Shown one piece after another: positions 1 through 6,523 of a stretch of 12,368 bases of DNA. Made by a program: the position numbers and the translations under genes. Source of the stretch: Bacteriovoracaceae bacterium UBA7695 (GTDB lineage: Bacteria; Bdellovibrionota; Bacteriovoracia; Bacteriovoracales; Bacteriovoracaceae); NCBI GenBank assembly GCA_002482685.1, contig DLGL01000039.1:1-12368 (forward strand), given 5' to 3'. Under the pieces are notes generated by a model. That model saw only the letters and a program-made list of their open reading frames with translations, made no database searches and had not been told where the DNA came from. Every line of letters begins with the position of its first letter. Position 1 is the first letter of the stretch.

Positions 1-86
1 GTCTCCTGCCAGTTTGTCTGGGCCTCAGAATAAAAAGGCGAGACGGCCAGCAGGCAAAGGAGGAGCCCCTGAAAGAAATTAGTCAT
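1..86 (-). CDS. Exported protein N-terminus, probable fimbrial usher (partial, cut by window edge)
   Basis: An ATG at 86-84 on the minus strand opens a frame that runs off the window after 28 complete codons. It reads MTNFFQGLLLCLLAVSPFYS and then EAQTNWQE. This is a good Sec signal peptide: a short polar start, the hydrophobic core GLLLCLLAV, and a likely cleavage near SEA-Q. The start overlaps the last eight bases of the chaperone gene (ATGACTAA) and has no clear Shine-Dalgarno of its own, so translation is probably coupled to the chaperone. Pilin, chaperone, then usher is the usual order in archaic-type chaperone-usher operons. The outer-membrane usher is therefore the expected product, but nothing of the usher barrel is inside the window, so this identity rests on context only. 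Confidence 0.6.
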   Translation of the reverse strand, partial: MTNFFQGLLLCLLAVSPFYSEAQTNWQE

Positions 87-768
87 CAACTTTTATGCTG
101 GTCGATGCGTCGGTTGGAATCTGGGTTGAAGTGGTAATGGTAAAAATTCTCTGAGACTTGGCCAGAACGTTTTCTCCCGCCAGACCTTTCAGATCTTGGG
201 CCTTGAGTGTCCACTTGTTTTCTCCTTTCTTGAGAGTCAAAACTGGATCAAGGAGGACCTGGTGAGCATTGCCGTCGTTAACAACTTTAAGAGTCATGGA
301 TTTAGGATCTGATTTAAGAATTTGCACACTGAGTTTTCCGGCAGCATCTTTGGGAGTAACGTAAAGAGCGGCCATGTACCTCATCATCATCTGAATGCCT
401 GATTGCTTTTTGGCCTTGGCACCCACGCTTAAGGGAAGTTGTTCAGCAATGACTCTGAAGGCTTTTTCAGAATCTAAATTTCCAGATCCTGTCCAGACAA
501 CTCTGACCGTTCGTTTTTCTTTAGAAGGAATAATCATTTGGGGAGGAAAAATTGTAACTTCAGTGGTTTTAGGCATTTCTTCTTTGCCCATTTCATCCAT
601 CACTCTTTGTTTCACTGAGAGTTCAATGGCCATAGATTCTGCGGTGTCATTTTCAATTAAAAATTGTGCGTTTTTTTGATTTTCACCCAGTTTAATGGAT
701 TGGGACATGGGATTAAATTTGAAAGCGAATACGAGAGGTAAAAAACATAAGATAACGATAAAGTTCAT
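79..768 (-). CDS. Periplasmic pilus assembly chaperone, PapD/FimC family
   Basis: A 229-residue exported chaperone that would hold pilin subunits in the periplasm by donor-strand complementation and pass them to the usher. Residues 1-16 are a signal peptide (hydrophobic core IVILCFLPLVFA). The N-terminal Ig-like domain (about 18-140) shows family-typical segments: N40-D41-T42 after a strand, FPPQ at 74-77, VRVVWTG at 88-94, AFRVIAEQLPL at 103-113 and YMAALYVTP at 131-139. The hydrophobic VRVVW stretch is the expected G1 donor strand. Residues about 145-229 form the second Ig-like domain. Length is normal for the family. The start has a strong AAGGAG six bases upstream. The AEQLP and FPP motifs resemble archaic or sigma-type chaperones more than PapD itself; clade is not certain. 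Confidence 0.88.
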   Translation of the reverse strand: MNFIVILCFLPLVFAFKFNPMSQSIKLGENQKNAQFLIENDTAESMAIELSVKQRVMDEMGKEEMPKTTEVTIFPPQMIIPSKEKRTVRVVWTGSGNLDSEKAFRVIAEQLPLSVGAKAKKQSGIQMMMRYMAALYVTPKDAAGKLSVQILKSDPKSMTLKVVNDGNAHQVLLDPVLTLKKGENKWTLKAQDLKGLAGENVLAKSQRIFTITTSTQIPTDASTSIKVDD

Positions 769-808
769 CCTGAACTCCTTTAAATTTATCTTAACATCCT
801 ACGGTTAA

Positions 809-1033
809 TCAGCGCTGAATAATAGTCACAAATTTAAATTTTTTAGAATGAGAAACGATCATGACCGGAGAGTGGTGAGGCTTCGAAGAGTTGCTTTTTA
901 AATAGGGTTTTTTATCAGCTGAGTACTCCACGGAAACTGAGGCCGGCACTCGTCCTCTAAGGAGGAGAACTTCAGTTTCCGCCCTAAGGGTAAATGAGGC
1001 CAATAAAAGAAAAAAACCAGGGGCGTATTTCAT
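809..1033 (-). CDS. Small exported pilin-like protein (mini-pilin)
   Basis: A 74-residue protein between the major pilin and the chaperone. Residues 1-18 are a signal peptide (APGFFLLLASFTLRA). The mature start ETEVLLLRGRVPASVSVEY aligns without gaps to the mature start of the major pilin (TATLLLKGTVAPVMSISL), the region that serves as donor strand and first strand in chaperone-usher pilins. The central body of a pilin is missing. The tail (PVMIVSHSKKFKFVTIIQR) again alternates hydrophobic residues like a terminal beta strand. It has no cysteines and is basic. The ribosome site is weak (AGGG directly before ATG), so expression may be low. It may be a minor or tip/terminator subunit, an assembly regulator, or an internally deleted pilin. 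The conserved N-terminus argues for a working link with the pilus, but its role is not known. Confidence 0.65.
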   Translation of the reverse strand: MKYAPGFFLLLASFTLRAETEVLLLRGRVPASVSVEYSADKKPYLKSNSSKPHHSPVMIVSHSKKFKFVTIIQR

Positions 1034-1105
1034 ACCCTGGTTTATCGGAAAATTTGCCCGACAGCTTTAGTCTAGAATGTAAAGGTTTGAAATCCTTAAG
1101 TGGGC

Positions 1106-1576
1106 TTAGTTGGCCGCAATAGTGAAAGTGATTGTATCCGTATACTCACCGGCCACCATACTTGCAGCAGGGACACCAGTATAAGAAATTTTCACGTCTT
1201 TATTTACGTTCACCGCTGCCGCTTGTGGATTAGAAATAACATATTGAGAGTTTAAGTTAATCCCACCTTGAGTACCGTAGGTCAGTGAATAAGGAAACTC
1301 TTCGTTACCACTTGTACGTCTGAGTTTTCCATTGTGAGCAGAACTCAGAGTAATTTTATAACCACTGGTAGAGTTTGAAACCTCTGTTACAGTCGCCACT
1401 TTGGATGCATTTTGTGTGGTCTGGAGAGGTAAGCTCGCCGCTAAAGGTTCCGCTGTTAACGAAATACTCATAACTGGTGCAACAGTTCCTTTAAGAAGAA
1501 GAGTGGCCGTTGTTGCAGCAAATAGTGACGATGTTGTTAGAGTTGCAAGGGTAAGAGCTAAAAGTTGTTTTTTCAT
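1106..1576 (-). CDS. Fimbrial major subunit (chaperone-usher pilin)
   Basis: A 156-residue exported pilin candidate. Residues 1-20 or 1-21 are a signal peptide ending SLFA-A. The mature N-terminus ATTATLLLKGTVAPV has the alternating pattern of a donor strand, followed by a small, Thr/Ser/Ala-rich, beta-strand-like body without cysteines. The C-terminus AGEYTDTITFTIAAN matches the closing strand seen in CsuA/B-type (spore coat U) and CS1-type pilins, where a Y-x-D/G segment leads to a final hydrophobic strand. It is the first gene of the minus-strand operon with the chaperone. Its good ribosome site (GGAGG, four bases from ATG) compares with the weak site of the next gene, which fits a major subunit. 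Assignment rests on context and pattern; clade is uncertain. Confidence 0.75.
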   Translation of the reverse strand: MKKQLLALTLATLTTSSLFAATTATLLLKGTVAPVMSISLTAEPLAASLPLQTTQNASKVATVTEVSNSTSGYKITLSSAHNGKLRRTSGNEEFPYSLTYGTQGGINLNSQYVISNPQAAAVNVNKDVKISYTGVPAASMVAGEYTDTITFTIAAN

Positions 1577-1612
1577 TGTGCCTCCATGGCGTTAAAACTT
1601 AAGATGAGTATT

Positions 1613-1647
1613 GCACTACTGGGGCCAGTGCGTTATTTATGAATAAC
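1613..1647 (-). promoter_or_regulatory. Two dyads in the pilin leader/promoter region
   Basis: The 197-base gap upstream of the pilin gene holds two clear inverted repeats. ACTGG-GG-CCAGT lies at 1618-1629, with an overlapping longer option GCACT...AGTGC at 1613-1631. GTTATT-TATG-AATAAC lies at 1632-1647. A weak promoter on the minus strand can be proposed (TTGGGA, 17-18 bases, CATAAA overlapping the second dyad). The dyads could then be operators or a structured leader controlling the fimbrial operon. This is pattern reading only. Confidence 0.3.
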
Positions 1648-1773
1648 AATCACTTGGACTCCCAAAGTGGGCAAAAGGTTACCGATTTGGTGACAAAACG
1701 GCTAAATGTTAGAGTAAGCTTAATACACTGCGGTGGGCCGTCAAGTAGGCAAATGTTGGAAACTTAAGAAAAG

Positions 1774-2388
1774 CTAATTAGTCCAGATATGGAATTCGCG
1801 CTGGATACGGGCCTTCTCTTCGTCATCGAAGTGATTTCCATCTATTGAGAGGTGAATGAGCTTGGGCATCTGTTTGAACATGTCCGGAAATTTTATGAAT
1901 TGATTGCTGTCGAGGTTAAGTCGTTTTAAGAGTCGCAGTTCTTTAAAAGCAAAAGGCAGAGAGTTCAGGGCATTGTGAGGTAAGTGAAGTTCTTCCAGCG
2001 TGGTGATCATGGAAATTTCCTCAGGCAGTTTTTCCAGACCACAACCTTTGATGGTCAGAAACTTTAAAGGCGCGTTGATTTTCCCGAGAGGTAAAAGAAA
2101 AACTTTTATCGGAGTTTCAATAATTTTTAAATTCTCCAAAGAGGGGAGCGAAAAAACAGCTGAGAGGTCACTCTTATTCCCCACAAACTTTAAAGAGAGG
2201 ATTCTAAGTTTATTCCACCCGTTAATAAGATCAGGAAAATTTTCAACACTTCCTTCCAGGTAGGCTTCCTCGAGATTTGGAAAATCAAAAAGTTCTGCTG
2301 GAAGCTTTTGATCTTTGAGGTTCAGCTTCAGGGACCGTACATCATCCCGCTCTTTTAAGGCCGCACTCAGGCTTTTATAGAGCTTCAT
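1774..2388 (-). CDS. Cytoplasmic leucine-rich-repeat protein
   Basis: A 204-residue protein made almost entirely of leucine-rich repeats. Repeat starts can be set at about residues 17, 39, 61, 84, 108, 131, 154 and 177. The last four are exactly 23 residues apart, and the clearest fit LxxLxLxxNxLxxLP (for example LEELHLPHNALNSLP at 131-145). There is no signal peptide, membrane segment, kinase or GTPase domain, so it is probably a soluble protein-binding scaffold in the cytoplasm. Its ATG overlaps the TGA of serB (ATGA) and has no Shine-Dalgarno, so it is likely translated by re-initiation after serB. The partner is unknown; the operon position suggests, but does not prove, a link to serine or phospholipid metabolism. 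Confidence 0.85.
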   Translation of the reverse strand: MKLYKSLSAALKERDDVRSLKLNLKDQKLPAELFDFPNLEEAYLEGSVENFPDLINGWNKLRILSLKFVGNKSDLSAVFSLPSLENLKIIETPIKVFLLPLGKINAPLKFLTIKGCGLEKLPEEISMITTLEELHLPHNALNSLPFAFKELRLLKRLNLDSNQFIKFPDMFKQMPKLIHLSIDGNHFDDEEKARIQREFHIWTN

Positions 2389-3248
2389 AAATTCATGTAT
2401 CCCAGAGCGTGAGTCATGGGCCCAAAGTTTATCCGGTGGGGAGAGGCGAGTTGAACTTTTTCCTTAGCGTGAACAGCGATCCCAAGACCAGCTTTAAGGA
2501 GCATGGGGATATCGTTGGCCCCGTCACCAATGGCGACAACTTCACTGAGCTTGAGATTTTCTTTTTGGGAGAGCTCTTCAACAATTTTTTCTTTGGCTTC
2601 AGCATTAATCACGGGACCCGAAATTTTCCCACTCAGTAATCCGTTTTCAGTTTCAAGATTATTGGCAAAAACATAATCCATCTTAAGTTGTGCCTGAATG
2701 TCTTTGGCAAAAAATTCAAAGCCACCAGAGGCGATAGCGGTTTTAATACCATGAAATCTTAGTTTTTGAATAAACTCCACTGTGCCAGCAGTGAAGGTGA
2801 GTCCCTTCAAAATTTCTTGCATGAGATTTTGATCAAATCCTTTAAGAAGAGAAACTCTCTGAGTTAGGGATTGATTAAAGTCCAGCTCTCCATTCATGGC
2901 CTTGGCAGTGATAAGCTTGACCTGATCCCCGACGCCAAAACGCTGGGCCATCTCATCGATGACTTCGGCGGTAATGAGGGTTGAGTCCATATCGAAGATA
3001 ACTAATTTTTTAGGAGTTTCAAAAATCTGGCGTGGAATCAGTCCAATATCCACCCTGTGAAGTTTGGAGAGTCCCATTAAAGCAGTCTTTAAGGCCTGAT
3101 AGCGGGAGGGATCTATTGAGATATTGAGAATCTTTCCCGAGGAGGTCAGTGAGCGGGAGAATTGTTTTAGAATTGACGTTAATGACGGGAGAAACTCTTT
3201 GGCCACACCGGGCCCTGACATGCAGACCACTACATAGTCTGCTTTCAT
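2385..3248 (-). CDS. serB: Phosphoserine phosphatase (HAD superfamily)
   Basis: A 287-residue SerB that dephosphorylates O-phospho-L-serine in the last step of serine synthesis. Residues 1-80 form an N-terminal ACT-like regulatory region, as in long bacterial SerB proteins. The catalytic HAD domain starts with FDMDST at 85-90 (nucleophile D86, acid D88). The spacing of D86, D88, E95, R131, S174, K219, D242 and N245 reproduces that of the Methanocaldococcus jannaschii enzyme (D11, D13, E20, R56, S99, K144, D167, N170), including E20 and R56, which bind the serine moiety. The start overlaps the pgsA stop (ATGA), and its own stop overlaps the LRR start, placing it mid-operon. Being next to pgsA might suggest a phosphatidylglycerophosphate phosphatase, but the substrate residues argue for phosphoserine. 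Confidence 0.93.
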   Translation of the reverse strand: MKADYVVVCMSGPGVAKEFLPSLTSILKQFSRSLTSSGKILNISIDPSRYQALKTALMGLSKLHRVDIGLIPRQIFETPKKLVIFDMDSTLITAEVIDEMAQRFGVGDQVKLITAKAMNGELDFNQSLTQRVSLLKGFDQNLMQEILKGLTFTAGTVEFIQKLRFHGIKTAIASGGFEFFAKDIQAQLKMDYVFANNLETENGLLSGKISGPVINAEAKEKIVEELSQKENLKLSEVVAIGDGANDIPMLLKAGLGIAVHAKEKVQLASPHRINFGPMTHALGYMNL

Positions 3249-3892
3249 ACGGCCGGAGCTCCCGACTTAAGTTCTTTTTTTTGCCGTTTTTTTTCTGCCC
3301 TCTTTTCCTGAAGTTTTTTAATCATGTGAAGCGAATAGATCAGAGCAGACCACAAAGAAAGAAAAGCAGAGATATAAATCAGGATAGTTCCATAGAGCGG
3401 AAGATCAATTCCCAGGAAGTGGTCATAGACCATTAGCATAGGGATGGCGACCATCTGTGTTCCGGTCTTCCATTTACCCATAGAGCTCACCGGCACATCC
3501 ACACCTTCAGTCAGTGCCAGAAGGCGCAGTGAAGTCATATACATTTCTCTCACCACAAGAATGATCACAACGATGGGGTGAACCCTGTCCACGGCAAGTA
3601 GCATGATGATGGATGAGACCACAAGAAACTTATCAGCAATAGGATCCAGGAATGATCCAAAGACTGTGACGATATTTCGTTTACGGGCAATGTAGCCATC
3701 GAGAAAATCAGTGATACTGGCCATGACAAAAATCCAGCAAGCAATGTGGCCCAGGTATTCCTGATAGGGTGCTAGAAAGTCAGGCGTTTCATCACTAAAA
3801 TAAAGTGTCAAAACTACCACCGGAATCATCAGCATCCGGAAGAAGGTCAGGCGGTTGGGCAAATTATCAATTTCGAGGTCATTTCGTTCCAT
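3245..3892 (-). CDS. pgsA: CDP-diacylglycerol--glycerol-3-phosphate 3-phosphatidyltransferase
   Basis: An inner-membrane enzyme joining CDP-diacylglycerol and glycerol 3-phosphate to make phosphatidylglycerophosphate, the precursor of phosphatidylglycerol and cardiolipin. With the ATG at 3892 it has 215 residues. It shows the complete CDP-alcohol phosphatidyltransferase signature D62-x2-D65-G66-x2-A69-R70-x8-G79-x3-D83-x3-D87, the PgsA-like N-terminus LPNRLTFFR at 11-19, and several hydrophobic membrane segments (about 20-32, 48-61, 89-105, 133-150 and 155-175). The tail is strongly basic (KKLQEKRAEKKRQKKELK). A TTG at 3928 would add 12 residues; the ATG was chosen because homologues begin a few residues before the LPN motif and a GGA lies just upstream. 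Substrate choice within the family (PgsA rather than another CDP-alcohol enzyme) is inferred from overall similarity. Confidence 0.9.
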   Translation of the reverse strand: MERNDLEIDNLPNRLTFFRMLMIPVVVLTLYFSDETPDFLAPYQEYLGHIACWIFVMASITDFLDGYIARKRNIVTVFGSFLDPIADKFLVVSSIIMLLAVDRVHPIVVIILVVREMYMTSLRLLALTEGVDVPVSSMGKWKTGTQMVAIPMLMVYDHFLGIDLPLYGTILIYISAFLSLWSALIYSLHMIKKLQEKRAEKKRQKKELKSGAPAV

Positions 3893-3947
3893 GTAGATCC
3901 AATTTATCAGACAATTATCTTCAAGCAAAAAGAAACCTTTACCTAGC

Positions 3948-3977
3948 TTGGAGTAATCGTACTTAACCCCTTACAAT
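3948..3977 (+). promoter_or_regulatory. Candidate sigma70-type promoter for the PilZ gene
   Basis: TTGGAG at 3948-3953 and TACAAT at 3972-3977 (five of six matches to TATAAT), separated by 18 bases. This places the transcript start about 25 bases before the ATG at 4008, which has an AGAGGTG ribosome site. The match is by eye only. Confidence 0.4.
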
Positions 3978-4007
3978 ATGAGAATATTGATTTTTAGAGG
4001 TGCATAA

Positions 4008-4724
4008 ATGGAACGTCGTTTTAATTTAATTAAGTCTGATTTTGAGAAACATGAGAAGAGAGTGCTGCCGCGTTTTCCTTTTTGCTACCTGACATTTAAG
4101 TCTGATGAAACTTCTCGGGTTTATGAGATCAAAGATATCTCCCATACAGGAATGCAGATCTCTCTTAAAGAAGAGGTCCATGTTTTTGACGCTGACACCA
4201 TTCTCAAAGGAAGTATCCACTGGCTTGGTAAAAAACTCGACATAGCGGCCACTGTTAAGTGGAGCACTTCTAATCGCTTAGGGGTGGAGTTTGTAAAACG
4301 ACGCGAAGTGATGGACAAGGTCCAGGAGTTTCTCAACATCGATGAGATCGTCAAACGCTTGAAGCCCCTGCACCAACTCAATAGCGGATTGGAAATTCCT
4401 CCAAGACTCAAGTACTGGCTTCGCTCTGACGGTCCAGTTGAAGTGTTTGTTTGGCAGCACAGCGACGGAGAAATTGCCAAGGCCCAGGTTTTGTACCTGG
4501 AAACTTTTGTGGAGTGGGAAGATGGTCAGGGACTTAAGACGGGACGCATTCTGTCTAAACGAAATGTAGATTCACCTCTATTAAACGAAGATGAGTGGGT
4601 GTTTAAAATTGATTCTGATACCGATGGGGATAAACTCACACGCGTAAAAGAATTAATCAATATGGTTTCCCCTGATTTCTTACCTTCAGAGGCCAAGATC
4701 TTTCTAGCGCGTCAATTGAGTTAA
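4008..4724 (+). CDS. PilZ-domain protein, probable c-di-GMP receptor
   Basis: A 238-residue soluble protein. Residues about 16-110 form a PilZ domain with both c-di-GMP-binding motifs: RxxxR as R18-V-L-P-R22, and D/NxSxxG as D43-I-S45-H-T-G48. The rest of the domain is beta-rich and ends near LGVEFVKRR. Residues about 120-238 are an uncharacterised second region containing SDGPVEVFVWQHSDGE, perhaps an output or partner-binding domain. There is no signal peptide or membrane segment. PilZ proteins sense cyclic di-GMP and alter motility, attachment or secretion; the target here is unknown. The gene stands alone, divergent from pgsA and followed by glpX with its own promoter candidate. Nearness to the fimbrial operon is suggestive but not evidence of regulation. 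Confidence 0.85.
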   Translation: MERRFNLIKSDFEKHEKRVLPRFPFCYLTFKSDETSRVYEIKDISHTGMQISLKEEVHVFDADTILKGSIHWLGKKLDIAATVKWSTSNRLGVEFVKRREVMDKVQEFLNIDEIVKRLKPLHQLNSGLEIPPRLKYWLRSDGPVEVFVWQHSDGEIAKAQVLYLETFVEWEDGQGLKTGRILSKRNVDSPLLNEDEWVFKIDSDTDGDKLTRVKELINMVSPDFLPSEAKIFLARQLS

Positions 4725-4728
4725 ATCC

Positions 4729-4757
4729 TTCATAGAACTCACTCTTTCAGGTAAAAT
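4729..4757 (+). promoter_or_regulatory. Candidate sigma70-type promoter for the glpX operon
   Basis: TTCATA at 4729-4734 and TAAAAT at 4752-4757 with a 17-base spacer, four and five of six matches to consensus. The predicted transcript start near 4764 leaves a leader of about 27 bases with AGGGA before the ATG at 4791. It lies just after the PilZ stop, with no terminator hairpin seen between them. Confidence 0.45.
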
Positions 4758-4790
4758 GACCGTGGTATTTACTTTATCAGGGATTTTTAT

Positions 4791-5744
4791 ATGAACCGAA
4801 ACCTTGCCATGGAATTTGTCCGCGTGACTGAGATGGCCGCCATTGCTTCGGCCCGTTTAATGGGACGAGGAGATGAAAAAGCTGCTGATCAGGCCGCCGT
4901 AGACGCCATGAGAGCGATGCTCGATTCTATCGATTGCGATGCTACTGTGGTTATCGGAGAAGGCGAGCGTGATGAAGCCCCCATGCTTTATATCGGTGAG
5001 AAAGTCGGAACAGGTCACGGGATCAAATTAGAAATTGCTCTTGATCCTCTTGAAGGAACCACAGTTTGCGCTACTGGTGGACCAAACTCTATTTCAGTGA
5101 TGGCCATCGGAGAGGCGGGAGGATTACTTCATGCTCCGGATACCTATATGTTAAAAATTGCAGCGGGTCGCGAGGCCCGGGGTCTTTTAGATATCAGACA
5201 ATCTCCCTTAGAAAATTTAAAACGACTGGCCGATATTAAAAAATGCCGAGTCGCAGATTTAACGGCAGTGATTCTCGATCGACCTCGTCACAAAGAACTC
5301 ATTGAAGAAGTCCGCGCGGCCGGGGCCCGGATTCAGTTAATTGGAGACGGTGATGTAGCGGCGGCCATTGCAACGGCTACGCCTAACACAGGTGTGGATA
5401 TTCTTTTCGGGATCGGCGGAGCTCCTGAAGGAGTGATCGCAGCAGCAGCTCTTCAGTGCTTAGGGGGAGAGTTTCAGGGAATTTTAAAACCAAGAAACCA
5501 AAGCGAAATAGAGCGCGCCCGTAAAATGGGTGTGGATGACATTAACCGCGTTTTTCAGATCGATGACCTCGCGAAAGGAAACCTGATGTTTTCTGCGACG
5601 GGAGTTACCACAGGTAACTTCCTTGACGGCGTTATCTTTAAACCGTGGGGGTGCCTGACTCACTCACTCGTCATGAGAAGTGAATCGGGAACGATCCGGC
5701 ACATCCGCGCTGAACATCACTTTGATAAAAAACCTAGATACTAA
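4791..5744 (+). CDS. glpX: Class II fructose-1,6-bisphosphatase
   Basis: A 317-residue GlpX-type phosphatase that hydrolyses fructose 1,6-bisphosphate to fructose 6-phosphate in gluconeogenesis. It aligns at the same residue numbers as Escherichia coli GlpX through most of its length. Metal and catalytic residues are D33, D85, E88, T90 and E213, within GEGERDEAPMLYIGEKVGTG (56-75), DPLEGT (85-90) and GIGGAPEG (207-214). The start ATG (NRNLAMEFVRVTE) matches the GlpX N-terminus and follows AGGGA. It is somewhat shorter than E. coli GlpX (about 336), mainly from a missing loop after the ILKPRN segment. It is the first gene of a tight plus-strand operon. Some bacterial homologues also hydrolyse sedoheptulose 1,7-bisphosphate; this cannot be judged here. 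Confidence 0.96.
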   Translation: MNRNLAMEFVRVTEMAAIASARLMGRGDEKAADQAAVDAMRAMLDSIDCDATVVIGEGERDEAPMLYIGEKVGTGHGIKLEIALDPLEGTTVCATGGPNSISVMAIGEAGGLLHAPDTYMLKIAAGREARGLLDIRQSPLENLKRLADIKKCRVADLTAVILDRPRHKELIEEVRAAGARIQLIGDGDVAAAIATATPNTGVDILFGIGGAPEGVIAAAALQCLGGEFQGILKPRNQSEIERARKMGVDDINRVFQIDDLAKGNLMFSATGVTTGNFLDGVIFKPWGCLTHSLVMRSESGTIRHIRAEHHFDKKPRY

Positions 5745-5758
5745 GAAAGGATATATTT

Positions 5759-6190
5759 ATGGCCAAGGCTAACAGAACTGAAACTTACGATGTACCAGCA
5801 GAAAAATTTTATCAGGCCATTACAGACTATAAGTCATATACAAAATTTGTAGATGGAATGAAGTCAGTGGCCATTGAAAAAGAATCTCCGGAAGGAGTGG
5901 TGGCAAAATTCACCTTGAGCCTCATTAAAGAGATCTCTTACACCATTAACTTAAAGCACACTCCCAATAAAGAAGTTAGCTGGACACTTGTGACGGGTGA
6001 CATGATGAAATCCAATAATGGGAAGTGGACCATTAAGGATCTGGGCAATGGAAAAACTGAAGTAACTTATGATCTAGAAATTGAATTTAAAGGTTTTATG
6101 CCGGGCCTTGGGATGATTGAGAAGACTTTAGTAAACACGAACCTACCTATGACCATGAAGGCTTTCGCTAAACGTGCTCAGGAGCTCTAA
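5759..6190 (+). CDS. SRPBCC-fold protein (COQ10/RatA-like)
   Basis: A 143-residue soluble protein. The N-terminal pattern YDVPAEKFYQAITDYKSYTKF, with a strand, helix and DY-x2-Y-x-F, is the hallmark of the SRPBCC/START-like fold that binds hydrophobic ligands in a helix-grip cavity. It is followed by alternating beta strands (VVAKFTLSL, ISYTINLKH, EVSWTLVTG, NGKWTIKDL, KTEVTYDLEIEF) and a long C-terminal helix (about 115-143), as the fold requires. COQ10 binds quinones and RatA-type proteins act elsewhere; the sequence does not show which ligand applies. It follows glpX by 14 bases with an AAGGA site and precedes the next gene by one base, so it is part of the operon. Confidence 0.75.
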   Translation: MAKANRTETYDVPAEKFYQAITDYKSYTKFVDGMKSVAIEKESPEGVVAKFTLSLIKEISYTINLKHTPNKEVSWTLVTGDMMKSNNGKWTIKDLGNGKTEVTYDLEIEFKGFMPGLGMIEKTLVNTNLPMTMKAFAKRAQEL

Positions 6191-6191
6191 G

Positions 6192-6521
6192 ATGGAAGAA
6201 AAAGAAAAAGACGGAAAAATCGGTGACCTACTAAAAAAAGTCCTCACTACGGGAGTCACCGCTGCCTTCATGACGGAAGAAGGGGTGCGCACAGTACTTA
6301 AAGATCTTCCTCTTCCAAAAGATATGGTGGGCTCTTTGGTCGAGAATGCCAAAAATACAAAGACAGAATTTATTGGATCTGTAAAAAATGAATTAAAAGG
6401 GTATCTGGATAAAATCGATATCTCTAAGGAAATTGATAAGATCGCAGAGAAATATGACTTTGAAGTTAAGGCCACCATTAGTCTTAAGAAGAAAAAGAAG
6501 GGCAAAGGGGAAGAGGCTTAA
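6192..6521 (+). CDS. Small lysine-rich helical protein, phasin-like, function unknown
   Basis: A 109-residue protein not recognised with confidence. The ATG at 6192 was chosen over a GTG at 6174 because AGGAG lies seven bases upstream, inside the last codons of the SRPBCC gene. It looks mostly helical: an N-terminal segment (DLLKKVLTTGVTAAFMTEEG) that could be amphipathic, then charged helices, then a short strand (FEVKATISL) and a KKKKKGKG tail. The helical arrangement and size recall phasin-like, granule-associated proteins, and a short final beta strand before a basic tail is seen in some uncharacterised deltaproteobacterial proteins. No catalytic motif or membrane helix is clear. Gaps of one base before and two bases after show it is co-translated with its neighbours. 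Confidence 0.7.
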   Translation: MEEKEKDGKIGDLLKKVLTTGVTAAFMTEEGVRTVLKDLPLPKDMVGSLVENAKNTKTEFIGSVKNELKGYLDKIDISKEIDKIAEKYDFEVKATISLKKKKKGKGEEA

Positions 6522-6523
6522 AT

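Noticed and set aside
2385..3248. The HAD phosphatase next to pgsA might be a phosphatidylglycerophosphate phosphatase (PgpC-like).
   Set aside because: All phosphoserine phosphatase active-site and substrate residues, including E95 and R131, are present at the spacing of a known SerB, so serB is far more likely.
3893..3928. A TTG at 3928 would extend PgsA by 12 residues.
   Set aside because: The added residues have no family likeness and the ATG at 3892 places the LPN motif at the usual distance from the start.
4121..4480. Long open frame on the strand opposite the PilZ gene.
   Set aside because: It lies wholly inside a gene with clear motifs, shows no ribosome site or recognisable protein features, and is best explained as an antisense shadow.
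6174..6191. A GTG at 6174 would extend the small lysine-rich protein by six residues.
   Set aside because: AGGAG at 6179-6183 is well placed for the ATG at 6192, and the GTG has no ribosome site.
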